Translations under genes and position numbers: made by a program | In this document: piece after piece, positions 49,896-58,591 of the stretch | Position numbering within the stretch: position 1 is the stretch's first letter | Layout of the letters: the number at the start of each line of letters is the position of its first letter | NCBI RefSeq assembly: GCF_900215355.1 | Contig: NZ_OBEA01000005.1 | Coordinates: 124,001-188,000, forward strand | Direction: 5' to 3' | Source: Pseudooceanicola antarcticus | GTDB taxonomy: Bacteria; Pseudomonadota; Alphaproteobacteria; Rhodobacterales; Rhodobacteraceae | DNA length: 64,000 nucleotides | The notes under the pieces: generated by a model | Seen by the model: the letters and a program-made list of their open reading frames with translations, nothing else | What the model was told of the DNA's origin: nothing | Databases searched by the model: none

Positions 49896-52246
49896 AGATC
49901 ATCCTGCATATCGGCACCGAGGCCACCAGCTCCGAGGCGCTGCAGGCGACCCTCGACGTGAAGCGCAACCAGCTTCTGGCAAAGGCCGGCGTGCTCTTTC
50001 CCAGCAGCCCCGGCAAGCGAAACCACGCGCGGCTCTACATGGCGATGACCGACCCCGACCAGGTCGACCCGCTGCGCTTCAATCGCGGCTTCATCACGGC
50101 AGAGCGGCAAGCCACGCTGCAAGCCGCCCTCAAGGCCGATCTGGAGAGAGAGATCACGGCGGCCCAGCCGCGCGTCCTGCTTCTCTCGGCCGGGCAGTTG
50201 GCCGGCGGCCTCAGCCGCACCAGCGAGCTGGAGCGCCTGCGGGACCTGCTGCGCGGCTTCTCCGACGATATCTCGGTGGTCATGCACGTCGGTCCGCAGA
50301 CCGAGGTCATGCTGCGCGCCTATATGTTGCAGCTGCACGAAGGCCGGGGCCGTTCCCTGGCCCTGGAACAGGCGATCCCCGAGGGCAGCGACTGGCGCAC
50401 CGCCTGTCTGTCCCAGATGCCCGAGGCCGACCCCCTGCGCGGTATCTTCCCCACCATCGAGGCACCGCTCTTCTGGCTGGATTACGAGGCCCTGCAGGCG
50501 CATTGGGAAAGCGTCTTCGGTCCGGGCAGTCTCAGCTTCCGTCCCCATGATGCAGAGCGTTTCGCCTCCGAGGCGGTGATCGACGAGATCCGCGACATGC
50601 TGGGCACCGAGGACAGCCTGGGCCGGGGCGAGGCCACGCCGCCACGCCGGCTGCTGAACGCGCCCACCCTTGCGCGGGCCCGGCAGATGAACAGCCTGTT
50701 GCAGGCCTACCTGGCGCCCGGCACCTCGATCCTGCCGCGCAAGCTCTGGTCGGCCTTCCTGGGCGAGGTGGCGATCGAGGGGCCGGAGGCCGATCCGGCC
50801 GCGCTGTCGGCGATCTGCGCCCGCTTCGCCCCCGGCAATGCTCGGCTTGTCGAGCGTCATCCGGCGCTGAGCGCGGAAAGCCTTGCCCTGCCCGCCCCCG
50901 GCGCGCCCTGGCAAGAGCCCGACCCGCTCTATGGCTACCGGCCCTCGCAGTACTTCATGGCCATGCGCTGGCGCATCGAGCGCGCCACCCGCGCCGAACG
51001 CGCGGGCAAGATCGCCGAGGCGCAGGGCATCGACGCCGCGCCCGCCACCCCCGGCGAAGGGCTGAGCGAGACGGCCCGCGCCATCCTGCCACCGGGCGCC
51101 GTGGTACAGTTCGACCAGCTCAGCCGCAGCCCCTTCGCGCCGCACAACAACCTGGGGCAGCTGGACGAGACGGCTCTCCTGCCGCCCTACAGCCCCGCGC
51201 CGCCGCGCTCCCTGCCCGCCGGCAGCAGCGGGCGGGTGGCCGTCGGCTGCATGAAGAACGAGGCCCCCTACATCCTTGAATGGGTCGCCTACCACCGCGC
51301 CATCGGCTTCGACAATTTCCTGATCTACACCAACGGCTGCACCGATGGCACTGACGAGATCCTGACCCGGCTGATGCAGCTCGGGGTGCTCGAGCACCGC
51401 GACAACGACGGCTGGCAGGGGAACTCTCCGCAGCAATGGGCGCTGGATTGCGCGTTGGAAGAGCCGGTGATCCGCGATGCCGAATGGATCGCCCATTTCG
51501 ATGTCGATGAGTTCGTCAACGTCCGCTGCGGCAATGGCACGCTGGATGACTTCTTCGCCCATGCGCCCGAGGCCACCAATATCGCCATGACCTGGCGGCT
51601 CTTCGGGCACAACGGCGTCACCCAGCTCTCGGATGAGATGGTGATCGCGCAGTTCGACCATGCGGCGCCGAAATACTGCCCCAAGCCCCATACCGCCTGG
51701 GGCTTCAAGACCATGTTCCGCAATATCGGCGCCTACCAGAAGATCTCGTGCCACCGGACGAACAAGCTGCGCAAGGGCAAGGCCGAGCGGGTGCAATGGG
51801 TCAATGGCTCGGGCCAGGAGATCACCCGCGAAGTGCTGAAGAACGGCTGGCGGAACTCTCGCAAGAGCATCGGCTATGACCTGCTGCAACTGAACCACTA
51901 TGCCCTGCGCTCGGCCGAAAGCTACCTGATCAAGCGCCAGCGCGGGCGGGCGCTGCACGTGGATCGCTCCATCGGGCTGAACTACTGGGTGCGCATGGAC
52001 TGGTCGGATCACCGCGACATCACTATCCAGCGCAACATCCCCCGTGTCCGCGCCGAGATGGAGCGCCTCTTGCAGGACGACCAGCTGCGCCAGCTGCACC
52101 GGCAGGGCCTGGACTGGCACCGCGCCAAGGCCGCAGAGCTGCATGCCCAGCCCGAGTTCCAGGATCTCTACCACAAGGCCCTGGCCCTGAAACTGACCGA
52201 GACGGAGCGCGCGGCCTACGCGCTGGCCCTCGATGTGGAAAGCTGA
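49892..52246 (+). CDS. Fusion protein: sulfotransferase-like N-terminus plus GT2-type glycosyltransferase
   Basis: A 784-residue protein. The N-terminal about 300 residues (MKIILHIGTEATSSEALQAT... with later RVLLLSAGQLAGGL and SLSFRPHD) look like the sulfotransferase-like "HIG-T-K-T" proteins of glycan clusters, although the P-loop lysine is replaced (HIGTEATSS). A linker of about 130 residues follows. From about 447 onward there is a complete Glyco_tranf_2_4 domain: VAVGCMKNEAPYILEWVAYH, YTNGCTDGTDEIL, FDVDEF at about 536, LNHYALRSAESYLIKRQRG. I infer a two-activity or scaffold enzyme in surface glycan synthesis. Confidence 0.83.
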   Translation: MKIILHIGTEATSSEALQATLDVKRNQLLAKAGVLFPSSPGKRNHARLYMAMTDPDQVDPLRFNRGFITAERQATLQAALKADLEREITAAQPRVLLLSAGQLAGGLSRTSELERLRDLLRGFSDDISVVMHVGPQTEVMLRAYMLQLHEGRGRSLALEQAIPEGSDWRTACLSQMPEADPLRGIFPTIEAPLFWLDYEALQAHWESVFGPGSLSFRPHDAERFASEAVIDEIRDMLGTEDSLGRGEATPPRRLLNAPTLARARQMNSLLQAYLAPGTSILPRKLWSAFLGEVAIEGPEADPAALSAICARFAPGNARLVERHPALSAESLALPAPGAPWQEPDPLYGYRPSQYFMAMRWRIERATRAERAGKIAEAQGIDAAPATPGEGLSETARAILPPGAVVQFDQLSRSPFAPHNNLGQLDETALLPPYSPAPPRSLPAGSSGRVAVGCMKNEAPYILEWVAYHRAIGFDNFLIYTNGCTDGTDEILTRLMQLGVLEHRDNDGWQGNSPQQWALDCALEEPVIRDAEWIAHFDVDEFVNVRCGNGTLDDFFAHAPEATNIAMTWRLFGHNGVTQLSDEMVIAQFDHAAPKYCPKPHTAWGFKTMFRNIGAYQKISCHRTNKLRKGKAERVQWVNGSGQEITREVLKNGWRNSRKSIGYDLLQLNHYALRSAESYLIKRQRGRALHVDRSIGLNYWVRMDWSDHRDITIQRNIPRVRAEMERLLQDDQLRQLHRQGLDWHRAKAAELHAQPEFQDLYHKALALKLTETERAAYALALDVES

Positions 52247-52273
52247 TGCCCCTGCCCCGCGGAGGGCCTCGTG

Positions 52274-53332
52274 ATGCGCGTGCTGGCCATTCTCTGCCTG
52301 CGCAACGAGGCCGCCTTCCTGCTGGAGTGGCTGGCCCATCACCGTGCCGTGGGGTTCACCGACTTCCTCGTCTTCTCGAACGATTGCCAGGATGGCACCG
52401 ACGCGATGCTGGACCGGCTGGCCGAGATGGGCCAGCTGACCCATATCCGCAATGACGGCCCCTATGATGCGCGCGGCATCCAGTTCACCGCGCTCAAGCA
52501 ATGCGAGAAGCTTGATATCGTGCAGCAGGCCGACTGGATCCTGCCCTTCGACATCGACGAGTTCGTCAACATCCACGTGGGCGAGGGCCGCATCCCGGAC
52601 CTGCTTGCCGCCCTGCCCCAGGCCACGGCCATCACCCTGACATGGCGGCTCTTCGGCAATGGGGGCGTGGTGCACTACGAGGACAAGCCTGTCACGCAGA
52701 CCTTCCAGCGCGCCGCCCCCGCGGTGCTGCACTGGCCCTGGCGTGCGGCCATGTTCAAGACGCTCTACCGCAACGACGGCACCTATCGGAAGGTGGGGGT
52801 CCACCGCCCCCGCGCCCCGGTGAAGGAGCGGCTGGAGGGCGCGCGCTGGTTCGGCTCTGACGGCCACGAGCTGCCCGACAGGTTCCGCACCGAGCGGATC
52901 TTCTCGAACTTCGGGCGTGACAACTACGGGCTGGCACAGCTCAACCACTATGCGCTCGGCGCCATGGAAAGCTATGTGCTGAAGGCCGACCGGGGCCGGG
53001 CCGTGCATGGGGACCACATGCTGGATCTCGACTATTGGGTCGAACGCAACTTCATCACGGAAGAGGACAGCTCGATCCTGCGCCTTGCACCGCGGATGGA
53101 GGCCGAGCTGGCCGCATTGCGCGCCGATCCCGCGCTGGCCCAGCTGCATGCCGAGGCCGTGGCCTGGCGTCACGCGCGCTTCCGCGCGCTGATGCTGCAG
53201 GAGCCCTTCCGCGCCCTCATGGGCCGGCTGCTGCTGACACCGCCGTCGCGCCCCCTGCCGCCCGAGGCCGCCCGCTTCCTGCAACGCTTTGCCATGGCGG
53301 CCCGGCAGGTACCCCCCGCCGGGTCAGGCTGA
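52274..53332 (+). CDS. Glycosyltransferase family 2-like protein (Glyco_tranf_2_4 type)
   Basis: A 352-residue paralogue of the two neighbouring enzymes: VLAILCLRNEAAFLLEWLAHH, FSNDCQDGTDAMLDRL, metal site FDIDEF at about residue 92, and LNHYALGAMESYVLKADRG. ATG 52274 has GGAGGG upstream; a GTG codon directly before it is an alternative. It follows the fusion gene by 27 bases. Acceptor and donor sugar are unknown. Confidence 0.88.
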   Translation: MRVLAILCLRNEAAFLLEWLAHHRAVGFTDFLVFSNDCQDGTDAMLDRLAEMGQLTHIRNDGPYDARGIQFTALKQCEKLDIVQQADWILPFDIDEFVNIHVGEGRIPDLLAALPQATAITLTWRLFGNGGVVHYEDKPVTQTFQRAAPAVLHWPWRAAMFKTLYRNDGTYRKVGVHRPRAPVKERLEGARWFGSDGHELPDRFRTERIFSNFGRDNYGLAQLNHYALGAMESYVLKADRGRAVHGDHMLDLDYWVERNFITEEDSSILRLAPRMEAELAALRADPALAQLHAEAVAWRHARFRALMLQEPFRALMGRLLLTPPSRPLPPEAARFLQRFAMAARQVPPAGSG

Positions 53333-53449
53333 CGCGAAGTCCCGTGCCGTTTCGGTGCAAAGCCTGACGGGCTCCCAAATTTTGCCCGAATCCGCCTCTA
53401 GTCTCGCCGCTCGAAGACCCCGAGGGACAATCGGGGGTCCGGAGTACCA

Positions 53450-54433
53450 ATGCCAGAGCAGATCAAAGCCCTTCCTCCTGCCGACCTGACCGCCTCGCTC
53501 GAAGGACTCGGTCGGAACGAATGGCGTGCCCGTCTTGCCGGGATCGCCCGCGCCCGCGGTGCCTTCCGCGAGCTCGGCGGCGATCATTTCGCCGCCTATG
53601 TGGCCGGAGGCGAGACGCTGCTGGTCACCTTCGAGACACAGGCCGGCATCCAGGGGCTCACCGAAGAGGGCCAGCCCATGGGCTGGCGCATGGTCCGCGA
53701 AGAGGGCTGGTCGCACCTGTGCATCGTCTCGGAGGGGGACACCTGGTTCCGCGATGCGGCGGTCTATGAATATGTCGACGAGCTGATCGACGAGGGCTTC
53801 TTCGAGGCCTTCGAGCAGGTGCTGTTCTTCGGTGCCGGGCCCTGTGCCTATGCCGCCTGCGCCTTCTCGGTCGCAGCCCCCGGTGCGCTGGTGCTGGCGA
53901 TCCAGCCGCAGGCGACGCTGAACCCCGAGCTCACCGAATGGGACGAGCGCTTCCGCGAGATGCGGCGGCTCGATTTCACCTCGCGCTACGGCTATGCGCC
54001 CGACATGCTGGACGCCTGCGCCCATGCCTGGGTGCTCTATGATCCGGTCGAGCGGCTGGATGCCATGCATGCGGCCCTCTTTGCCCGGCCCAATGTCACG
54101 CTCCTGCGGCTGCGCCACATGGGGGCGGCGCTGCAGGGCTCGCTGCTGCGCATGGGGATGCTGCACACGCTGCTGCGGCTGGCCAGCCAGGAGCGGCTGG
54201 AGCCGCGTGTCTTCGCCACGCTCTACCGTCGCCGCCGCCGCTATCCGCCCTACCTGCGCAACCTGCTCTCTTCGCTCGAGGCAGAGGGGCGCGAGGTGCT
54301 GATCCAGGCGCTTTGCCGCAATGTCACCTCGCGGATGAACCTGCCGCGCTTCCGCCGCCGCCTGCAAGATGCCGCCGGCCGCAGCATCCCGGACGGCGCA
54401 CCGATGCGCCGTGCCATGGACCAGTTGGACTGA
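53450..54433 (+). CDS. Conserved Rhodobacterales protein, hydrolase-like, unknown function
   Basis: A 327-residue soluble protein. A central strand-turn-helix VLFFGAGPCAYAACAFS looks like an alpha/beta-hydrolase nucleophile elbow with cysteine in the nucleophile position, followed by GALVLAIQPQATLNPELTEWDERF. I recall that relatives in databases carry doubtful "phosphoadenosine phosphosulfate reductase" labels; no PP-loop or Cys pair of CysH type is visible. It follows the glycosyltransferase/sulfotransferase cluster after 117 bases and may belong with it. The C-terminus is Arg-rich. Confidence 0.65.
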   Translation: MPEQIKALPPADLTASLEGLGRNEWRARLAGIARARGAFRELGGDHFAAYVAGGETLLVTFETQAGIQGLTEEGQPMGWRMVREEGWSHLCIVSEGDTWFRDAAVYEYVDELIDEGFFEAFEQVLFFGAGPCAYAACAFSVAAPGALVLAIQPQATLNPELTEWDERFREMRRLDFTSRYGYAPDMLDACAHAWVLYDPVERLDAMHAALFARPNVTLLRLRHMGAALQGSLLRMGMLHTLLRLASQERLEPRVFATLYRRRRRYPPYLRNLLSSLEAEGREVLIQALCRNVTSRMNLPRFRRRLQDAAGRSIPDGAPMRRAMDQLD

Positions 54434-54481
54434 CCGGGAAGCCTCTGGCGCGGCGCGCGCGCATGTCGTAAAGCCTGCCTC

Positions 54482-55534
54482 ATGACCCAGAGCCTCACCA
54501 TCCGCCGCCCCGACGACTGGCACCTGCACCTGCGCGACGGCGCGATGCTGGAGGCCGTCCTGCCCGAAACCGCCCGCCATTTCGGCCGCGCCATCATCAT
54601 GCCGAACCTGGTGCCGCCCGTCGTCACCGGCGAGCAGGCCGGTCAGTACCGTGACCGCATCCTGGCCGCCCTGCCCGAGGGCATGGACTTCGAGCCGCTG
54701 ATGACGCTCTACCTGACCGAGAACACCGACCCTGCAGACGTGGCCGCAGCCGCCGCCTCGGGCCTGGTGAAGGCGGTGAAGCTCTACCCGGCGGGGGCAA
54801 CGACCAACTCGGCCTCCGGCGTTACCGATTTCCGCAAGGTGGTGCCGGTGCTGGAGAAGATGGCCGAGATCGGCCTGCCGCTTTGCACCCATGGCGAGGT
54901 GACCAACCCCGAGGTCGACATCTTCGACCGCGAGGCGGTCTTCATCGACACCGTGCTGGACCCGCTGCGCCGCGAAATCCCCGAGCTGCGCGTGGTGATG
55001 GAGCATATCACCACCTCCGACGCGGCCGACTACGTGCGTTCCGCCGAAGCGGGCCTTGGCGCGACGATCACCACCCATCACCTGGTGATCAATCGCAACC
55101 ATATCCTGGTCGGCGGCATCAAACCGCATTACTACTGCCTGCCCGTCGCCAAGCGCGCCACCCACCAGCAGGCGCTGCGCAAGGCGGCGACCTCTGGCGA
55201 TCCGCGCTTCTTCCTGGGCACCGACTCCGCGCCGCACGTGGACCCGGCCAAGGAATGCGGCTGCGGCTGTGCCGGCTGCTTCACCGCCACCAACACCATG
55301 GCGATCCTAGCCCATGTCTTCGAGGAGGAGGGCGCGCTGGAGAAGCTCGAGGGCTTCACCTCTCTCAACGGTCCGGCCTTCTACCGCCTGGCGCCCAACC
55401 GGGGCAGCCTGACGCTGGAGCGCACGCCCAAGGACTACCCGGCCAAGATCGAGACCGAGGCCGGCGGCCCGGTGACCGTCTTCGACCCCGGTTTCACCCC
55501 CGCCTGGCACGTGGCTTCGGTCAGCGCGGCGTAA
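54482..55534 (+). CDS. pyrC: Dihydroorotase
   Basis: A 350-residue class II dihydroorotase for the third step of pyrimidine synthesis. The zinc ligands can be read: [10 protein letters not shown] (two His), the carbamylated lysine in [11 protein letters not shown], His residues in LCTHGEV and TTHHL, and the catalytic Asp in LGTDSAPH. A cysteine-rich ECGCGCAGC loop is typical of this type. It is followed by pyrE 116 bases later, with half of a dispersed repeat between. Confidence 0.96.
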   Translation: MTQSLTIRRPDDWHLHLRDGAMLEAVLPETARHFGRAIIMPNLVPPVVTGEQAGQYRDRILAALPEGMDFEPLMTLYLTENTDPADVAAAAASGLVKAVKLYPAGATTNSASGVTDFRKVVPVLEKMAEIGLPLCTHGEVTNPEVDIFDREAVFIDTVLDPLRREIPELRVVMEHITTSDAADYVRSAEAGLGATITTHHLVINRNHILVGGIKPHYYCLPVAKRATHQQALRKAATSGDPRFFLGTDSAPHVDPAKECGCGCAGCFTATNTMAILAHVFEEEGALEKLEGFTSLNGPAFYRLAPNRGSLTLERTPKDYPAKIETEAGGPVTVFDPGFTPAWHVASVSAA

Positions 55535-55600
55535 GTTTCGCAGGTCTGCGCGGCTGCAGGCCATCTTCGGGACGCCTCCGGGCGCCCCGAGCCTCCGGCG

Positions 55601-55625
55601 GCAGTATTTCCGGCCATCGGATATG
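55601..55625. repeat. Single-arm relative of the GGAGTATTT repeat family
   Basis: GCAGTATTTCCGGCCATCGG followed by ATATG resembles one arm of the palindromic repeat at 33639-33704 and is preceded by the same GCCTCCGGCG module. The second arm is absent, so this is a half copy. It is located in the pyrC-pyrE gap, 26 bases before the pyrE start. Confidence 0.6.
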
Positions 55626-55650
55626 TAGAGATGATCAAGAGGACCCGACG

Positions 55651-56328
55651 ATGATCCCCAGCTCCTACCCCTCGAAAGACGAAATCGCCCGGCTGACCGC
55701 GGGGATGCTCCTCGATATCAAGGCCGTCGATTTCAACACCGAGACCCCCTTCACCCTGGCGTCCGGCCTGCCCTCGCCGTCCTACGTGGATTGTCGCAAG
55801 CTGATCTCTTTCCCGCGCATCCGCTCGGCGCTGATGGATTTCATGGCCTGCACCGTGATGCGCAACGCAGGGCTCGAGGCCTTCGACAACATCGCCGGTG
55901 GCGAGACCGCGGGCATCCCCTTCTCTGCCCTTGTGGCCGAGCGCATGGCGCTTCCGATGACCTATGTGCGCAAGAAGCCCAAGGGCTATGGCCGCAACGC
56001 CCGTATCGAGGGCGTGATGACCGAGGGCCAGCGGGTGCTGCTGGTCGAGGACCTGACCACCGACGGCGGCTCGAAGCTGTCCTTCGTCGACGCGATCCGC
56101 GAGACCGGTGCGGAATGCGCCCATACGGCGGTGATCTTCTACTACGACATCTTCGAGGGCACCGAGGAACGCCTGGCCGAGCATGGTGTCACCCTGCACC
56201 ACCTCTGCACCTGGTGGGACGTCCTGGCCGAGGCCCGCGCCCGTGGCGCCTTCGACGCGGCGACGCTGGACGAGGTCGAGCGCTTCCTCAAGGCCCCGCG
56301 CGCCTGGCAGGAGGCCCGCAAGGGCTGA
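55651..56328 (+). CDS. pyrE: Orotate phosphoribosyltransferase
   Basis: A 225-residue enzyme converting orotate and PRPP to orotidine monophosphate. The PRPP-binding motif is [14 protein letters not shown], and the N-terminal LKSG-type region reads [25 protein letters not shown] 55651 follows AGAGGACCCGACG. It is probably cotranscribed with pyrC despite the repeat between them. Confidence 0.95.
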   Translation: MIPSSYPSKDEIARLTAGMLLDIKAVDFNTETPFTLASGLPSPSYVDCRKLISFPRIRSALMDFMACTVMRNAGLEAFDNIAGGETAGIPFSALVAERMALPMTYVRKKPKGYGRNARIEGVMTEGQRVLLVEDLTTDGGSKLSFVDAIRETGAECAHTAVIFYYDIFEGTEERLAEHGVTLHHLCTWWDVLAEARARGAFDAATLDEVERFLKAPRAWQEARKG

Positions 56329-56711
56329 CCCCCTGGCGGCACCGACTCGCCGCGGTGCCGCATCGACGCCCAGGGCCGTGCAAGCAGACGCCCCTGGGCC
56401 GAACGGGTAAATAACAGGCGCCCAAACGCTCTTCTGGCAGGCAGAATCCCGCGGCTTTGCGCAAGTGATTTCACCTTATCTGGCAATTTCCCGGAAATGG
56501 GGCACAGGATATGGTAGGATCAACCTATGCACATCTTATCCACAGGATATCCAGATTGTCGCGGGCGCCCTGAGGCGGCTATGACCTCTCTCCACGGGGG
56601 ACGATCCGGCGCGAAGATCCGGACGACCGAGGCAGGTCCTTCCCGCGGCAGCAGGGACCTCTGCCGCGGGATCGCGAATACCCCCCTCTGGACAGGATAT
56701 CGGAAACAGGC
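56329..56711. other. Intergenic region upstream of dnaB
   Basis: 383 bases with no supported gene. It contains a perfect DnaA-box consensus (56536-56544), moderate AT content around 56500-56560 and a ribosome-binding-site-like GGATATCGGAAACAGGC before dnaB. No alternative operator is obvious. Confidence 0.55.
56536..56544. promoter_or_regulatory. DnaA box (TTATCCACA)
   Basis: An exact TTATCCACA, the high-affinity DnaA consensus, in a locally AT-rich stretch about 170 bases upstream of the dnaB ATG. One box alone does not make an origin; it may link dnaB expression to DnaA, or be a chance match. Confidence 0.5.
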
Positions 56712-58220
56712 ATGAACGAGATCAGCACCTTCAACGCATCCGGCACTCCCGCCGACAATCCCGGCGGGGAAGAGGGCGATCTGGCGCAGGCCATGCCGCA
56801 TTCGGTGGAAGCCGAACAGCAGCTGCTTGGCGCCATTCTGACCAACAATGATGTCTATGACCGCATCGCCTCGATCATCAACTCGGGGCATTTCTACGAT
56901 CCGGTCCATGCCCGCATCTACGAGGTCGCCGCGGCGCGCATCGCCAAGAACAACCTGGCCTCGCCGGTCACCCTGAAGGCCTTCCTGGCCGATGACCAGG
57001 GGCTGCAGGAACTGGGCGGCGCCTCCTACCTGGCCAAGCTCGCCGGGGCCGCGGTCTCGTCCTATGCGGTGCGCGACTACGCCCAGATGATCTACGACCT
57101 GGCGATCCGGCGAGAGCTGATCCGCCTGGGCCGCGACATCTCGGACGGGGCGGCACGGGTCAACGTCGACAACGATCCGAAAGAGCAGATCGTCCAGGCC
57201 GAACAGAAGCTCTACAAGCTCTCCGAGCAGGGCTCTTCGGAATCGGGCTTCGTGTCCTTCCTGAAGGCCGTCACCGACGCGGTGAACGTCGCCAATGCCG
57301 CCTACCAGCGCGAAGGCGGGCTGGCCGGCGTGTCCACCGGGCTGATCGACATGGACCGCAAGCTGGGTGGCCTGCACCCCTCGGACCTACTGATCCTCGC
57401 CGGGCGTCCTTCCATGGGCAAGACCTCTCTGGCCACCAACATCGCCTTCAACGTCGCCAAGGCCTACAAGCGCGGCATGCGCCATGACGGCACCGAAGGC
57501 GCCGTCGAGGGCGGCGTCGTCGGCTTCTACTCGCTGGAAATGAGTGCCGAGCAGCTGGCCGCGCGTATCCTGTCGGAGGCGGCCGAGGTTCCTTCCGAGC
57601 AGATCCGCAAGGGCGACATGACCGAAGAGGAATTCCGCCGCTTCGTCGAGGCCGCCAAGTCGCTGGAAGCCTGCCCGCTTTACATCGACGACACCCCTGC
57701 CCTGCCCATCGCCCAGCTTGCCGCCCGTGCGCGGCGCCTGAAGCGGACCCATGGCCTTGACCTGCTGATCATCGACTACCTGCAGCTCTGCCGTGGCACC
57801 GCCGACAACCGGGTGCAGGAGATCGCCGAGATCTCGATGGGCATGAAGGCCATCGCCAAGGAGCTGAACATCCCGGTGATCGCGCTGTCCCAGCTGTCGC
57901 GGACCGTGGAAAGCCGGGACGACAAGCGCCCGCAGCTGTCGGACCTTCGCGAATCGGGCTCGATCGAACAGGACGCCGACGTGGTGATGTTCGTGTTCCG
58001 AGAGGAATATTATGTCGAACGAGAGAAGCCCTCGGACGACAGGCTGGACGAAATGGCCGCCTGGCAGGAGCGCATGGAGCGTCTGCACGGCAAGGCGGAA
58101 GTGATTATCGGCAAGCAGCGTCACGGTCCCATCGGCACCGTTGAACTGTCCTTCGAGGGCCGCTTCACCCGCTTCGGCAACCTGGTGAAACCCTGGCAGC
58201 AGGGCCAGGACGACCACTAG
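56712..58220 (+). CDS. dnaB: Replicative DNA helicase DnaB
   Basis: A 502-residue hexameric helicase that unwinds DNA at the replication fork. The N-terminal domain starts at AMPHSVEAEQQLLGAIL. The RecA-like ATPase has Walker A GRPSMGKTS (about residue 230), Walker B LLIIDYLQL, and the FYSLEMSAEQLAARIL and DLRESGSIEQDADVVMFVFR motifs. The loop carrying KRGMRHDGTEGAVEGG is an insertion typical of alphaproteobacterial DnaB. No intein is present. Confidence 0.97.
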   Translation: MNEISTFNASGTPADNPGGEEGDLAQAMPHSVEAEQQLLGAILTNNDVYDRIASIINSGHFYDPVHARIYEVAAARIAKNNLASPVTLKAFLADDQGLQELGGASYLAKLAGAAVSSYAVRDYAQMIYDLAIRRELIRLGRDISDGAARVNVDNDPKEQIVQAEQKLYKLSEQGSSESGFVSFLKAVTDAVNVANAAYQREGGLAGVSTGLIDMDRKLGGLHPSDLLILAGRPSMGKTSLATNIAFNVAKAYKRGMRHDGTEGAVEGGVVGFYSLEMSAEQLAARILSEAAEVPSEQIRKGDMTEEEFRRFVEAAKSLEACPLYIDDTPALPIAQLAARARRLKRTHGLDLLIIDYLQLCRGTADNRVQEIAEISMGMKAIAKELNIPVIALSQLSRTVESRDDKRPQLSDLRESGSIEQDADVVMFVFREEYYVEREKPSDDRLDEMAAWQERMERLHGKAEVIIGKQRHGPIGTVELSFEGRFTRFGNLVKPWQQGQDDH

Positions 58221-58591
58221 GCCTCCTTCGCGCGCCACGGCGCCAAGACACTGAATTCAGAGCGGAAGACCGGCCCTCTCAGGGCGGCGGCTTCCCCTTG
58301 CCCGGCGGTCAGGCCGGGGCGCCCGCCAGGCTCTGGCAAGGGCTCGATGCCCTGCGGCGCGGGCGACTATTTCGCACTCGCAGCATCTCACAATCATTTG
58401 ACAAGTCAAACCGTACGCATGCGCCTTGAGCTGCTATATTTGGAAAATTCGCGACAGTTCGCACGGGGAAATCTCGCGTTAAGGTAAATTGGCTAGTTTT
58501 CTGTGCATCTGTTGCGGTTGTTACCGATTTCATTTGCTGCGGTGCAGCAAATGCTCTGGACAGATCCGCCCCAGCCACCGGACAATTTGTC
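58221..58591. other. Intergenic region between dnaB and the vWA protein gene
   Basis: 371 bases with no supported gene. The first 120 bases are GC-rich with weak dyads. The section 58380-58560 is relatively AT-rich and likely holds the promoter of the next gene. A perfect inverted repeat occurs at 58531-58553. Confidence 0.55.
58531..58553. promoter_or_regulatory. Perfect 10-bp inverted repeat before the vWA gene
   Basis: CATTTGCTGC-GGT-GCAGCAAATG: two perfect 10-bp arms with a 3-base spacer, 38 bases upstream of the next start codon. It may be an operator or an RNA hairpin in the leader. There is no T run, so a terminator is unlikely. Confidence 0.6.

Noticed and set aside
49769-53284. 1171-codon minus-strand frame opposite the glycosyltransferase cluster
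   Set aside because: Antisense shadow of four genes with clear motifs and ribosome binding sites on the plus strand.
56329-56711. Replication origin
   Set aside because: Only one exact DnaA box and no clustered boxes or extended AT-rich unwinding region.
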